The notes under the pieces: model-generated
What the model was told of the DNA's origin: nothing
The model's input: only the letters and a program-made list of their open reading frames with translations
The model's database searches: none
Part shown: piece after piece, positions 56,174 through 64,000 of the stretch
How the letters are laid out: every line of letters begins with the position of its first letter
Position numbering within the stretch: position 1 is the stretch's first letter
Source of the DNA: Sodalis sp. dw_96
GTDB lineage: Bacteria; Pseudomonadota; Gammaproteobacteria; Enterobacterales; Enterobacteriaceae
Direction of reading: 5' to 3'
Length of the DNA: 64,000 nucleotides
Assembly (NCBI RefSeq): GCF_018449575.1
Contig: NZ_JAAVUT010000015.1
Location: forward strand, 58,400-122,399
Made by a program: the position numbers and the translations under genes

Positions 56174-56731
56174 GTGTCTTCCACTATGGTTGAATCGGAA
56201 CGCCTGATTGCCCGCGCCCCGGAACAAAGCGATTTATCAAGCTTGTTTTCCATCTTTGGCGATGTTAGAACACATCGTTTCAACCCCGTCGGTCCCCTCC
56301 CCGATGAACACGCGGCCAGCCTGTGCCTCGAAAGCTGGCTCGGCCATTGGCAACGGAATTTTTTCGGTACATGGACGATTGTTTTAAAAGACAATCCTGA
56401 CAAGATTATCGGTTTCGGCGGCCTGAGCTATCGCGACCTGGGTGAAAACCGCCCTATCAACCTGGGTTATCGTTTTGCTTATGAAACCTGGGGAAAAGGA
56501 TTGGCTACGGAATTTTGCCGCCTGGCGATAGATTTTGGCTTCAATACCCTAAAGCTAAAAGAAGTGTCCGCCATCGTGCGAGAAAATCACGCCGCATCAC
56601 GCCGTGTGCTTGAAAAAGCCGGAATGCGGCCGGTAGCACGGCTGAAAGAACAACTTCCCATACCGGCAAGCATTATCTATAGCATTAAAAATCAATTGGC
56701 GAAAAACGATATATCATTGGCGCGTTCGTGA
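56174..56731 (+). CDS. GNAT-family N-acetyltransferase (RimJ/RimL type)
   Basis: A 185-residue acetyltransferase. The RimJ/RimL pattern is clear: ESERLIARAPEQSDLSSLFS at the start, then KIIGFGGLSYRDLGENRPINLGYRF and YETWGKGLATEFCRLAIDFGF with the acetyl-CoA loop (WGKGLATE), and IVRENHAASRRVLEKAGMRP. Substrate unknown; relatives acetylate ribosomal proteins, amino acids or antibiotics. The GTG at 56174 is chosen because GGAG lies six bases upstream; a GTG at 56162 and an ATG at 56186 are alternatives. Confidence 0.87.
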   Translation: MSSTMVESERLIARAPEQSDLSSLFSIFGDVRTHRFNPVGPLPDEHAASLCLESWLGHWQRNFFGTWTIVLKDNPDKIIGFGGLSYRDLGENRPINLGYRFAYETWGKGLATEFCRLAIDFGFNTLKLKEVSAIVRENHAASRRVLEKAGMRPVARLKEQLPIPASIIYSIKNQLAKNDISLARS

Positions 56732-56837
56732 CATCATCAATAGTGAATTCTCGAAAATTCTCTTTAACTTCCAGATAGGCTCCTCTTGTAAAATTCCTCC
56801 TAAACTAAAGTTCCCGTTAACAATCTGATAAAGCACC

Positions 56838-57545
56838 ATGTGCGGCCGATTTGCTCAATTTGAAACAAAAGAGGAATACCTGGAATTCCTAAACGCCGGC
56901 GTTGAATTTGTCGGCGTTCTTGATGGCGAGCCTATCGGCAGGTACAACGTTGCGCCAGGCACCCGCGTCCTGATGCTGAACCAGCGCGATGACAAATTAC
57001 ACCTTGATCCCGTCAATTGGGGATATCAGCCTGCATGGGCGAAAGAATCAGGACGGACTCCCATGATTAATGCCCGCGTCGAAACAGCGGCCGCGAGCCG
57101 CATGTTCAAGCCGCTCTGGAACACCGGCCGCGCCCTGATAATGGCCGATGGCTGGTATGAATGGAAAAAAGTCCCTGGCGACGCAAAAGCCAAACAACCT
57201 TACTTCATCTATCACCAGAACAAGAAGCCGATTTTCTTGGCAGCCATCAGCCGATTTCATGCCGATGCTTTGGATGCGCCGGATGAGGATGGGTTTGTTA
57301 TCGTAACGGCGGCCAGTGATAAAGGATTGCTGGATATCCACGATCGCCGCCCCCTGGTTATGACGAGGAAGGCGTGTTTAGAATGGTTGTCTTTTGATAC
57401 TTCTCCGGAACACGCGGAACAATTGGCCCTTGATTGTGGAATACCGGCCGACGAATTCACCTTCCATCCGGTGGGCAAGGCCGTTGGCAATATCCATAAC
57501 AACAGCGCGGCGATAATCAAAAGCATAGAAAATCCCATTATTTAG
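56838..57545 (+). CDS. yedK: SRAP-domain DNA-protein crosslink protein YedK
   Basis: A 235-residue HMCES/SRAP protein. The catalytic Cys is residue 2 (MCGRFAQFETKEEY), freed by loss of Met. Other conserved positions: NVAPGTRVLM, PMINARVETAAASRMF with the Asn, ADGWYEWKK with the Glu and DIHDRRPLVM with the His. It forms a stable thiazolidine link to abasic sites in single-stranded DNA and shields them. E. coli YedK is 222 aa. It is alone here. Confidence 0.94.
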   Translation: MCGRFAQFETKEEYLEFLNAGVEFVGVLDGEPIGRYNVAPGTRVLMLNQRDDKLHLDPVNWGYQPAWAKESGRTPMINARVETAAASRMFKPLWNTGRALIMADGWYEWKKVPGDAKAKQPYFIYHQNKKPIFLAAISRFHADALDAPDEDGFVIVTAASDKGLLDIHDRRPLVMTRKACLEWLSFDTSPEHAEQLALDCGIPADEFTFHPVGKAVGNIHNNSAAIIKSIENPII

Positions 57546-57710
57546 CTCAAGTATTCTCTAGTGCGGTTAATCGGCTGGCTCAGAGCGGTTGTAAGGTCAT
57601 ATAACGCAACATGGCGGCAAACCGGATGCGGTATTCGGCGATGACGACGCAATAGCGTCGCAAGCTAAGAGAAAGGTAAATTTAAATCGGTATAACCCAT
57701 TGAGATTAAA
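57546..57710. other. Short gap before the tRNA
   Basis: No gene seen. The 3' end (TATAACCCATTGAGATTAAA at 57691-57710) loosely resembles an end of the ATACCC-type element found at 60866-60988; the match is too weak to call. Confidence 0.3.
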
Positions 57711-57787
57711 TGGTACGCCCTACTGGATTCGAACCAGTGACCTACGGCTTAGAAGGCCGTTGCTCTATCCAACTGAGCTAAGGGCGC
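57711..57787 (-). tRNA. argU: tRNA-Arg (anticodon UCU)
   Basis: On the minus strand the 77-base gene begins GCGCCCTTAGCTCAGTTGGA and ends with the encoded CCA. The cloverleaf is complete: D-arm GCTC...GAGC, anticodon arm ACGGCCTTCTAAGCCGT with UCU, T-arm CTGGTTCGAATCCAG. It matches E. coli argU, which reads rare AGA codons and is a well-known phage integration site. It is next to folD, as in E. coli. Confidence 0.97.
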
Positions 57788-57970
57788 CCGACGACTAAGA
57801 TGCGGGATAATGCGGTTTGGATTATACGTAGCAAAGAGGTCGAGTCAATGGGTTTTCTGCCGAGTGCTCGCAGGATAAACAACCGGATCGCATTCAGTGC
57901 CTGACAGCGGGCCGCGCTTCTGCCAAAATAGCCCATCTCAGCAGGTTAAACGGATGGACTAGCGATTCTG

Positions 57971-58834
57971 ATGGTAGCAAAACTCATTGATGGCAAAACG
58001 ATTGCTCAACAGGTCAGGAATGAAGTTGCCGTACGGGTAAAACAGCGTTTGGGCGCCGGGAAACGTGCGCCCGGACTGGCAGTGGTGCTGGTGGGAGAAA
58101 ATCCCGCATCACAAATATATGTCGCCAATAAACGCAAGGCCTGCGAGGATGTCGGCTTTGTTTCCCGCTCCTACAATTTACCCTCTACCGTCAGCGAAGC
58201 CGCACTTCTGGCGTTAATCGACGAGTTGAATGCCGACGGGCAAATCGACGGTATTCTGGTACAGCTGCCGCTGCCGCCGGGCATGGATAATATCAATGTT
58301 CTGGAGCGCATCCGACCGGATAAGGATGTGGACGGCTTCCACCCCTATAACGTCGGACGTTTATGTCAGCGCGCGCCGCTGCTGCGACCGTGCACGCCCC
58401 GGGGTATCATTACCCTGCTGGAGCATTACAACATTGAAACTTACGGCGCCAACGCCGTGGTGGTGGGCGCGTCCAATATCGTCGGCCGTCCCATGAGCAT
58501 GGAGCTGCTGCTGGCCGGATGTACAGTGACGGTCACCCATCGTTTCACCAAGGATTTGCAGCGGCATATACAATATGCCGATATTCTGGTGGTGGCGGTG
58601 GGCAAACCCGGCGTGATCGCCGGGGAATGGATAAAACCCGGCGCGGTGGTGCTGGACGTGGGCGTTAACCGGTTGGACAACGGTAAGCTGGTGGGGGATG
58701 TGGATTTTGACGTTGCCGCGCAGCGGGCATCCTATATCACGCCGGTGCCCGGCGGCGTCGGTCCGATGACGGTGGCCACCCTGATTCAAAATACCTTGCA
58801 GGCATGTGAAGAATTTCACGATACAGCATCATAA
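57971..58834 (+). CDS. folD: Methylene-THF dehydrogenase / cyclohydrolase FolD
   Basis: A 287-residue bifunctional enzyme that interconverts 5,10-methylene-THF and 10-formyl-THF with NADP. Motifs: [18 protein letters not shown] with the catalytic Lys, [30 protein letters not shown], and [14 protein letters not shown]. It supplies one-carbon units to the purine enzymes nearby (purE, purK). ybcJ follows 12 bases later and is likely co-transcribed. Confidence 0.97.
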   Translation: MVAKLIDGKTIAQQVRNEVAVRVKQRLGAGKRAPGLAVVLVGENPASQIYVANKRKACEDVGFVSRSYNLPSTVSEAALLALIDELNADGQIDGILVQLPLPPGMDNINVLERIRPDKDVDGFHPYNVGRLCQRAPLLRPCTPRGIITLLEHYNIETYGANAVVVGASNIVGRPMSMELLLAGCTVTVTHRFTKDLQRHIQYADILVVAVGKPGVIAGEWIKPGAVVLDVGVNRLDNGKLVGDVDFDVAAQRASYITPVPGGVGPMTVATLIQNTLQACEEFHDTAS

Positions 58835-58846
58835 CGGCGGAATACG

Positions 58847-59059
58847 ATGGAAACATTTTCTCTAGCAGGCCACCCGCACATTGCTTTGTGCGATTTATTA
58901 AAATTTCAGGGATGGTGCCATAGCGGCGCGGCGGCAAAAACCGCCATCAATGGCCAGCAGGTAAAAGTAAACGGGGTAATGGAAACCCGTAAGCGGTGTA
59001 AGATCGTTATTAATCAGCAGGTGGAATTTCTCGGTCAGGTGGTAAAAATCGTCGAATAG
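58847..59059 (+). CDS. ybcJ: S4-domain RNA-binding protein YbcJ
   Basis: A 70-residue protein with one S4-type RNA-binding domain, matching E. coli YbcJ (METFSLAGHPHIALCDLLKF, then VKVNGVMETRKRCKIV). It is thought to bind RNA, but its target is unknown. Position after folD is conserved. Confidence 0.93.
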   Translation: METFSLAGHPHIALCDLLKFQGWCHSGAAAKTAINGQQVKVNGVMETRKRCKIVINQQVEFLGQVVKIVE

Positions 59060-59102
59060 ACCGGCATATTCCACCACACCCTTTTGCGATAGCGAAATGA
59101 CA

Positions 59103-59171
59103 ACCCCCACGGGGTTTAGAACAGCGACCTACGGCTTAGAAGGCCGTTGCTCTGTCCCGCAGGGATAAGGG
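59103..59171 (-). pseudogene. Decayed second copy of tRNA-Arg(UCU)
   Basis: About 70 bases on the minus strand align to the intact tRNA at 57711-57787. The anticodon arm with flanks, 59127-59154, is identical over 28 bases (GACCTACGGCTTAGAAGG and on to GTTGCTCT on the plus strand). The T-arm, D-arm and acceptor stem are degraded and no CCA is encoded. It is in the same orientation as the true gene, 1.4 kb away, beyond folD-ybcJ. Either a decayed duplication or an attachment-site scar. Confidence 0.7.
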
Positions 59172-59211
59172 TAGCCGATAGCGGCGGGATCCGCCTTCTT
59201 CGCGTGCCTTT

Positions 59212-60597
59212 CTAACCACGGCGCCAGATAGTGCCCTGAGCGCTGTCTTCCAGTACGATGCCCATGTCGGTGAGCTGTTTCCGGGCCTGATCCGCCAGCA
59301 GCCAGTTTTTCTCTTTACGGGCATCATTACGCTGTTTAATCAAGGCTTCAATTTGTGCGGTTTCGTCATCATCCGTCTGTGCGCCGTGCTGCAGAAATTG
59401 CTCCGGGTCTTGTGACAACAGGCCGAGAACATTACCCAACTGACGCAACGCGGCGGCCAACCCCGCCACCGCCTGCGGACTCTCCACCTTCAGCCGGTTA
59501 ACTTCACGCGCCATCTCGAACAGTACCGAGTAGGCTTCCGGCGTATTGAAATCATCGTCCATGGCGGCAACGAATTGCGCATGGAAACTCTCGCCCCCCG
59601 CCGGCACGGTTTCGGGATCGGTCCCGCGCAGCGCGATGTAGAGGCGTTCGAGGGAAGACCTCGCCTGCTTGAGGTTTTCCTCGCTGTAGTTCAATTGGCT
59701 GCGATAATGTCCCGACATCAGGAAATACCGCACCGTTTCAGCATCATAATACTTCAGCACATCGCGCACGGTGAAAAAGTTATTCAGCGACTTGGACATC
59801 TTTTCACGATCCACCATCACCATGCCCGAATGCATCCAATAGTTGACGTAGGGCCCCTCATGGGCACAGGTGGACTGTGCAATTTCGTTTTCATGGTGGG
59901 GAAACATCAAATCCGATCCCCCGCCGTGGATATCGAAATGGTTACCGAGCTGTTTGCAGTTCATGGCCGAACATTCAATATGCCAGCCGGGACGGCCCTG
60001 GCCCCAGGGCGAAGGCCAGCTTGGTTCGCCGGCCTTGGACATCTTCCACAGCACAAAATCCATGGGGTTGCGTTTGACATCGGCCACTTCAACCCGCGCT
60101 CCGGCCTGGAGCTGTTCCAGGTCCTGGCGCGACAGTTCGCCATAGGAAGGGTCGGTATCCACGGCAAACATCACGTCGCCATTGGCGGCGATATAAGCAT
60201 GATCTTTGCCGATGAGTACTTCCACCAGCTCGATGATATCCGCCATATGGAAGGTGGCACGGGGTTCGCTGTCAGGGCGCTCAATATTCAGCGTATCGAA
60301 ATCCTGGTGCATTTCATCGATCATTCTGCTGGTAAGCTGCTCGATGCTCTCTTTATTTTGCGCCGCGCGATGGATAATCTTATCGTCGATATCGGTGATA
60401 TTACGTACGTAATTAACCTCGTAACCTTTAAACCGCAGGTAGCGGGTCACGACGTCGAAAGCCACGAAAGTGCGACCGTGGCCGATATGACAAAGGTCAT
60501 AAACAGTGATGCCACACACGTACATGCCGACTTTTCCGGCATGAATAGGTTTAAATTCCTCTTTTTGTCTGGTCAGGGTATTAAAAATCTTCAGCAT
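59212..60597 (-). CDS. cysS: Cysteinyl-tRNA synthetase
   Basis: A 461-residue class I synthetase identical in length to E. coli CysRS. HIGH motif in [20 protein letters not shown] in [15 protein letters not shown]. Zinc ligands include the Cys in [10 protein letters not shown] and [13 protein letters not shown] with [17 protein letters not shown]. It charges tRNA-Cys. It converges toward ybcJ and is divergent from ppiB. Confidence 0.97.
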   Translation of the reverse strand: MLKIFNTLTRQKEEFKPIHAGKVGMYVCGITVYDLCHIGHGRTFVAFDVVTRYLRFKGYEVNYVRNITDIDDKIIHRAAQNKESIEQLTSRMIDEMHQDFDTLNIERPDSEPRATFHMADIIELVEVLIGKDHAYIAANGDVMFAVDTDPSYGELSRQDLEQLQAGARVEVADVKRNPMDFVLWKMSKAGEPSWPSPWGQGRPGWHIECSAMNCKQLGNHFDIHGGGSDLMFPHHENEIAQSTCAHEGPYVNYWMHSGMVMVDREKMSKSLNNFFTVRDVLKYYDAETVRYFLMSGHYRSQLNYSEENLKQARSSLERLYIALRGTDPETVPAGGESFHAQFVAAMDDDFNTPEAYSVLFEMAREVNRLKVESPQAVAGLAAALRQLGNVLGLLSQDPEQFLQHGAQTDDDETAQIEALIKQRNDARKEKNWLLADQARKQLTDMGIVLEDSAQGTIWRRG

Positions 60598-61020
60598 CTA
60601 CATTCATTCCATGGTAGTAACGGGTACGTGTGTATACCGATAAGTTTAGACAGATTGTTCATGCAACGGGGTATTGAACCCTGAAGGCATCGGGAATGCA
60701 AGACCAGGCGCCACGGGAGCCCGGAGGGTTACGCCGTGACCGGAAAACAACCGTTTTGCAGGGGATTTGACCGGGGATGATAACAGAAACCGGTGTTATC
60801 TGCGGTGCATGCTGACTCCACGCCGGACTTATGTTATAAATCGGTCTGTTTCCCTGGCAGTGAATATACCCGTCATCTTTCAAGCCAGCTGTGTTGGCTG
60901 CGCTCGCGCAACCCAGGCGCTGAGTTATCTAAGCGGCCGGGGAACCACGAGCTTGCCGCCTTGCTGCCACTTGAAATCTATTGGGTATAACTCCCTTTCT
61001 GACTCGTAGGACAACTATTT
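60598..61020. other. Divergent cysS-ppiB gap
   Basis: A 423-base intergenic region. A hairpin GATAACA / TGTTATC is at 60778-60800. An ATACCC-type palindromic element occupies 60866-60988, directly in front of ppiB. No gene is credible. Confidence 0.5.
60866..60988. repeat. ATACCC...GGGTAT palindromic intergenic element
   Basis: A 123-base element bounded by ATACCCGTCATCTTTCAAG at the left and CTTGAAATCTATTGGGTAT at the right, an imperfect terminal inverted repeat. Internal segments (CCAGC...GTTGGCTG, GCTTGCCGCC) are typical of a repeat family I recall from Yersinia, Serratia and Pectobacterium intergenic regions. It has no coding capacity and probably spread as a non-autonomous element. Confidence 0.75.
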
Positions 61021-61515
61021 ATGGTCACTTTCCACACTAATCACGGCGACATCGTCATTAACACTTTCGCCGACAAGGCACCGTTAACAGTCGAGAATTT
61101 CCTGAATTATTGCCGTAACGGCTTTTATGATAATACCATTTTCCATCGGGTGATTAACGGTTTTATGATTCAGGGCGGTGGTTTTGAACCGGGCATGGAG
61201 CAAAAAGCCACCAAGGCGACAATCAAAAACGAGGCCAATAACGGTTTAAAAAATAACCGTGGCACTTTGGCAATGGCGCGAACCAACGATCCCCATTCCG
61301 CCACCGCGCAGTTTTTCATTAATCTGGTGGACAATGACTTTTTGAATTTCCGCTCTGAAAATGCCGACGGTTGGGGCTACTGCGTCTTCGCTGAAGTCAC
61401 CGGCGGATTGGATGTGGTGGACAAAATCAAAAATGTCGCCACCGGCCGCAGCGGCATGCACCAGGATGTGCCGAAAGAAGATGTGATTATCACCAGCGTC
61501 ACGGTGGAAGATTAA
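61021..61515 (+). CDS. ppiB: Cytoplasmic peptidyl-prolyl isomerase B
   Basis: A 164-residue cyclophilin without a signal peptide. Active-site region: [19 protein letters not shown], then [20 protein letters not shown]. It speeds cis-trans isomerisation of X-Pro bonds. Length equals E. coli PpiB. It is followed 11 bases later by lpxH. Confidence 0.97.
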   Translation: MVTFHTNHGDIVINTFADKAPLTVENFLNYCRNGFYDNTIFHRVINGFMIQGGGFEPGMEQKATKATIKNEANNGLKNNRGTLAMARTNDPHSATAQFFINLVDNDFLNFRSENADGWGYCVFAEVTGGLDVVDKIKNVATGRSGMHQDVPKEDVIITSVTVED

Positions 61516-61526
61516 TCCCCGCGGCA

Positions 61527-62255
61527 ATGACAACCTTATTTATCGCGGATCTCCATCTGAGTCATAAAGAGCCGGCGATCACCGCCGGTTTTGTGCATTT
61601 TTTACAACGGCAAGCGGTTCACGCCGATGCGCTCTATATTTTGGGCGATCTGTTTGAAGCCTGGATAGGCGATGACGATCCCGCCCCGTTGCATCGCCAA
61701 GTCGCGGCGGCGCTGCACACCCTGCATAAAAAAGGCATCCCGTGCTTTTTTATCCACGGCAACCGTGATTTCCTGCTGGGCGGACGGTTCGCCGAAGCTT
61801 GCGGTATGACCATACTGCCTGAAGAGCAGCGGCTGGAATTATACGACCATCGAATCCTTATTCTGCACGGCGATACCCTGTGTACCGATGATGTCCGCTA
61901 TCAACGTTACCGACGGCGCGTCAACCGGCGCTGGCTACAGCGATTATTCCTGGCCTTGCCGCTGCGCTGGCGGCTGAGGATAGCTGAACGGATGCGTGCC
62001 GGCAGCCGGCAAGCCAACCAAACCAAATCCCCCGACATCATGGATGTCAATCCGCAGGCGGTGGCCTCGGTTGCGGAGCGTCACGGAGTGGACTGGCTGA
62101 TTCACGGCCATACCCACCGCCCGGCCATTCATAACCAGAAATTGCCGTCGGGCCAGCTCCATCGGGCGGTATTGGGCGCCTGGCATCAGCAGGGTTCGAT
62201 GATTAAAGTCAGCCGGGACAGTATCGAACTGATTGAATTTCCTTTCGACGAATAA
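61527..62255 (+). CDS. lpxH: UDP-2,3-diacylglucosamine pyrophosphatase LpxH
   Basis: A 242-residue calcineurin-like phosphoesterase that makes lipid X in lipid A synthesis. Metal motifs: [40 protein letters not shown] and IHGHTHRPA. Acts at the inner membrane surface. E. coli LpxH is 240 aa. It is in the conserved ppiB-lpxH-purE order. Confidence 0.97.
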   Translation: MTTLFIADLHLSHKEPAITAGFVHFLQRQAVHADALYILGDLFEAWIGDDDPAPLHRQVAAALHTLHKKGIPCFFIHGNRDFLLGGRFAEACGMTILPEEQRLELYDHRILILHGDTLCTDDVRYQRYRRRVNRRWLQRLFLALPLRWRLRIAERMRAGSRQANQTKSPDIMDVNPQAVASVAERHGVDWLIHGHTHRPAIHNQKLPSGQLHRAVLGAWHQQGSMIKVSRDSIELIEFPFDE

Positions 62256-62284
62256 TAGGCAGGGAATTTCTGCGTTGGTTGGGT

Positions 62285-62300
62285 ACGCAACCGTTTTCCT
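62285..62300 (+). promoter_or_regulatory. PurR operator of purEK
   Basis: ACGCAACCGTTTTCCT fits the 16-base PurR consensus (ACGCAAACGTTTGCGT) and has the form I recall for the E. coli purE operator. A TATGCT -10 candidate follows at about 62317. PurR with hypoxanthine or guanine would repress purEK. Confidence 0.8.
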
Positions 62301-62391
62301 CACCCATTACACATGATATGCTCTACGCCCTCTTTGAACGGCATCCCGGCGTGGCGGGGGCCGTTAGCGCAACCACAGGAGCATTACGGCC

Positions 62392-62901
62392 ATGCAATCC
62401 AATCTTGCCCCGGCAAAAATCGCCATCATTATGGGGTCCAAAAGCGACTGGGCCACTATGCAATTTGCCGCTGAGATTCTCACTTTGCTGCAGGTTTCCT
62501 TTCATGTGGAAATTGTCTCGGCGCACCGCACTCCGGATAAGCTGTTTAATTTTGCCGAGGGAGCGGCGGCGGCGGGTATTCAGGTGATTATCGCCGGGGC
62601 GGGCGGTGCGGCCCACCTGCCGGGCATGCTGGCGGCCAAAACCCTGCTGCCGGTGCTGGGCGTGCCGGTACAAAGCGCGGCGTTGAGTGGTGTGGATAGC
62701 CTGTATTCCATCGTACAGATGCCCCGCGGCATACCGGTGGGCACCCTGGCCATCGGCAAGGCCGGCGCCGCCAATGCCGGTATGCTGGCGGCGCAGATAC
62801 TGGCGCTGCATGACAAGGATTTGTCCGACCGTTTAGCGGCCTGGCGGCAGGCGCAAACCGATGAGGTCCTGGCCCATCCCGATCCGCGGGAGGATGCATG
62901 A
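62392..62901 (+). CDS. purE: N5-carboxyaminoimidazole ribonucleotide mutase
   Basis: A 169-residue class I PurE that moves the carboxyl group of N5-CAIR to give CAIR in purine synthesis. Motifs: [22 protein letters not shown] with the catalytic His and [14 protein letters not shown]. It overlaps purK by four bases (ATGA). Confidence 0.97.
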   Translation: MQSNLAPAKIAIIMGSKSDWATMQFAAEILTLLQVSFHVEIVSAHRTPDKLFNFAEGAAAAGIQVIIAGAGGAAHLPGMLAAKTLLPVLGVPVQSAALSGVDSLYSIVQMPRGIPVGTLAIGKAGAANAGMLAAQILALHDKDLSDRLAAWRQAQTDEVLAHPDPREDA

Positions 62902-63974
62902 AGCCGGTTTGCATTTTAGGCAACGGTCAATTGGGGCGCATGCTGCGCCAGGCCGGGGAGCCCTTGGGCATTCAGGTCTTTCCGGTGGGTTTGGACGCGG
63001 AGCCGGAGTCGGTGCCGTTCCAGCAAAGCGTGATCACCGCCGAAATCGAACGCTGGCCCGAAACGCCGCTGACCCTGGAGCTGGCGCGCCACAAGGCCTT
63101 TGTCAACCGGGATATTTTCCCACGGCTGGCCGACCGCCTGACGCAAAAACAGCTGCTGGACCAGCTCGGACTGTCCACCGCGCCCTGGGAGGAGCTCAGC
63201 GGGGCGGCGCAGTGGCCGCAGGTGTATAACTCCTTTGGTGATCTGGCCATAGTGAAACGGCGCGTCGGCGGCTACGACGGCCGCGGCCAGTGGCGTTTGA
63301 CCCCCGGCGAAGAAGCGGACCTGCCCCAGGATTGTTATGGCAGCTGTATCGTCGAACAGGGTATTCCCTTCTCCGGCGAGGTGTCGCTAATCGGCGCCCG
63401 CGGATTTGACGGCGGCAGCGTTTTTTATCCACTGACCCATAATCTGCATCAGGACGGCATCCTGCGGACCAGCGTCGCGCTGCCGCAGCCGGACGCGACA
63501 TTGCAACACCGGGCGGAATTGATGCTGTCGGCCATCATGCATGAGCTGAATTACGTCGGCGTGATGGCGATGGAGTGTTTTATTCTAGGCGATGATTTAT
63601 TGATTAACGAGCTGGCGCCGCGGGTGCATAACAGCGGCCATTGGACGCAAAACGGCGCCTCCATCAGCCAGTTCGAGCTGCATTTGCGGGCCATACTGGA
63701 CTTGCCGCTGCCCAAACCGGTGGTCACCACGCCGTCGGTAATGGTGAATCTGATTGGCACCGACGTCAACGAAGGCTGGCTTAACGACCCTCTGGTGCAT
63801 TTGCATTGGTATGAGAAAGAGGTCAGGCCCGGACGCAAGGTGGGCCATCTGAACTTCAACCATCCCGATCGGGATTATTTGCATCGCAGCCTGACGCGGC
63901 TCGCGCCACAATTGCCCGATGATTACCAGCGCGGATTGCAGTGGGCGCAGCAACGTCTGGCCGAGCTGCCCTGA
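62898..63974 (+). CDS. purK: N5-carboxyaminoimidazole ribonucleotide synthase
   Basis: A 358-residue ATP-grasp enzyme that makes N5-CAIR from AIR, ATP and bicarbonate. Start [19 protein letters not shown]-grasp motifs: [60 protein letters not shown]. It is complete and ends 26 bases before the window ends. Confidence 0.97.
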   Translation: MKPVCILGNGQLGRMLRQAGEPLGIQVFPVGLDAEPESVPFQQSVITAEIERWPETPLTLELARHKAFVNRDIFPRLADRLTQKQLLDQLGLSTAPWEELSGAAQWPQVYNSFGDLAIVKRRVGGYDGRGQWRLTPGEEADLPQDCYGSCIVEQGIPFSGEVSLIGARGFDGGSVFYPLTHNLHQDGILRTSVALPQPDATLQHRAELMLSAIMHELNYVGVMAMECFILGDDLLINELAPRVHNSGHWTQNGASISQFELHLRAILDLPLPKPVVTTPSVMVNLIGTDVNEGWLNDPLVHLHWYEKEVRPGRKVGHLNFNHPDRDYLHRSLTRLAPQLPDDYQRGLQWAQQRLAELP

Positions 63975-64000
63975 CCTTTGTCCGTCGCCGGCTTCATCCC

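Overview
The window is a contiguous piece of an Enterobacterales chromosome, roughly 54% GC by eye. The core gene order and the protein sequences match the region of the E. coli map that runs ybeY-corC-lnt-gltIJKL / ybeL-leuS-lptE-holA-nadD-rsfS-rlmH-mrdA-mrdB-rlpA-dacA-ybeD-lipB-lipA-tatE-crcB-cspE, and, at the far end, argU-folD-ybcJ / cysS / ppiB-lpxH-purEK. Protein divergence from E. coli, a stand-alone HpxO, an aryl-polyene locus and a terminal-inverted-repeat element of the ATACCC...GGGTAT type point to a genus outside Escherichia/Salmonella, perhaps the Sodalis/Pectobacterium/Yersinia side of the order. The genus cannot be fixed from sequence reading alone.

Layout. 1-22.9 kb is core: tail of ybeY, corC, lnt, a flavin-binding PPOX-family gene, the glutamate/aspartate ABC transporter gltI-(SroC)-gltJKL with an apparent sigma-54 promoter and NtrC sites, ybeL, then a long co-directional run for leucyl-tRNA charging, LPS export (lptE), replication (holA), NAD synthesis (nadD), ribosome silencing and methylation (rsfS, rlmH), cell elongation (mrdA, mrdB, rlpA, dacA) and lipoate synthesis (ybeD, lipB, lipA). 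tatE follows, inverted relative to lipA, then a fluoride riboswitch with crcB, and cspE.

23-40.2 kb is a loose accessory stretch of single genes with long AT-rich gaps: ydiY, a YmiA-like micro-protein, lpxP, hpxO, yedD, a second cold-shock gene, an OB-fold protein, amiD, a lipoprotein trypsin-like protease, an SDR with a palindromic operator, a TetR regulator, and a block of glycine-zipper lipoprotein, alpha/beta hydrolase and two-gene RND pump. A 29-residue membrane ORF and a GhoT/OrtT-family toxin-like gene follow the pump.

40.3-53.9 kb is a full aryl-polyene (APE) pigment cluster: fifteen tightly overlapping minus-strand genes encoding two ACPs, an adenylating ligase, two ketosynthases plus a chain-length-factor-like protein, a ketoreductase, two hot-dog dehydratases, a thioesterase, a glycosyltransferase-acyltransferase fusion, another acyltransferase, and an export set (LolA-like, MMPL, DUF3261 lipoprotein, small membrane protein). 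No methyltransferase or aromatic ammonia-lyase lies beside it.

54-57.5 kb holds a small lipoprotein, an 800-base gap with three successive intrinsic terminators that may mark a tandem sRNA array, a DHCW cupin, a GNAT acetyltransferase and a YedK/SRAP protein. 57.7-64 kb returns to core: tRNA-Arg(UCU), folD, ybcJ, a decayed second tRNA-Arg copy, cysS, an ATACCC-type palindromic element, ppiB, lpxH and purEK with a PurR operator.
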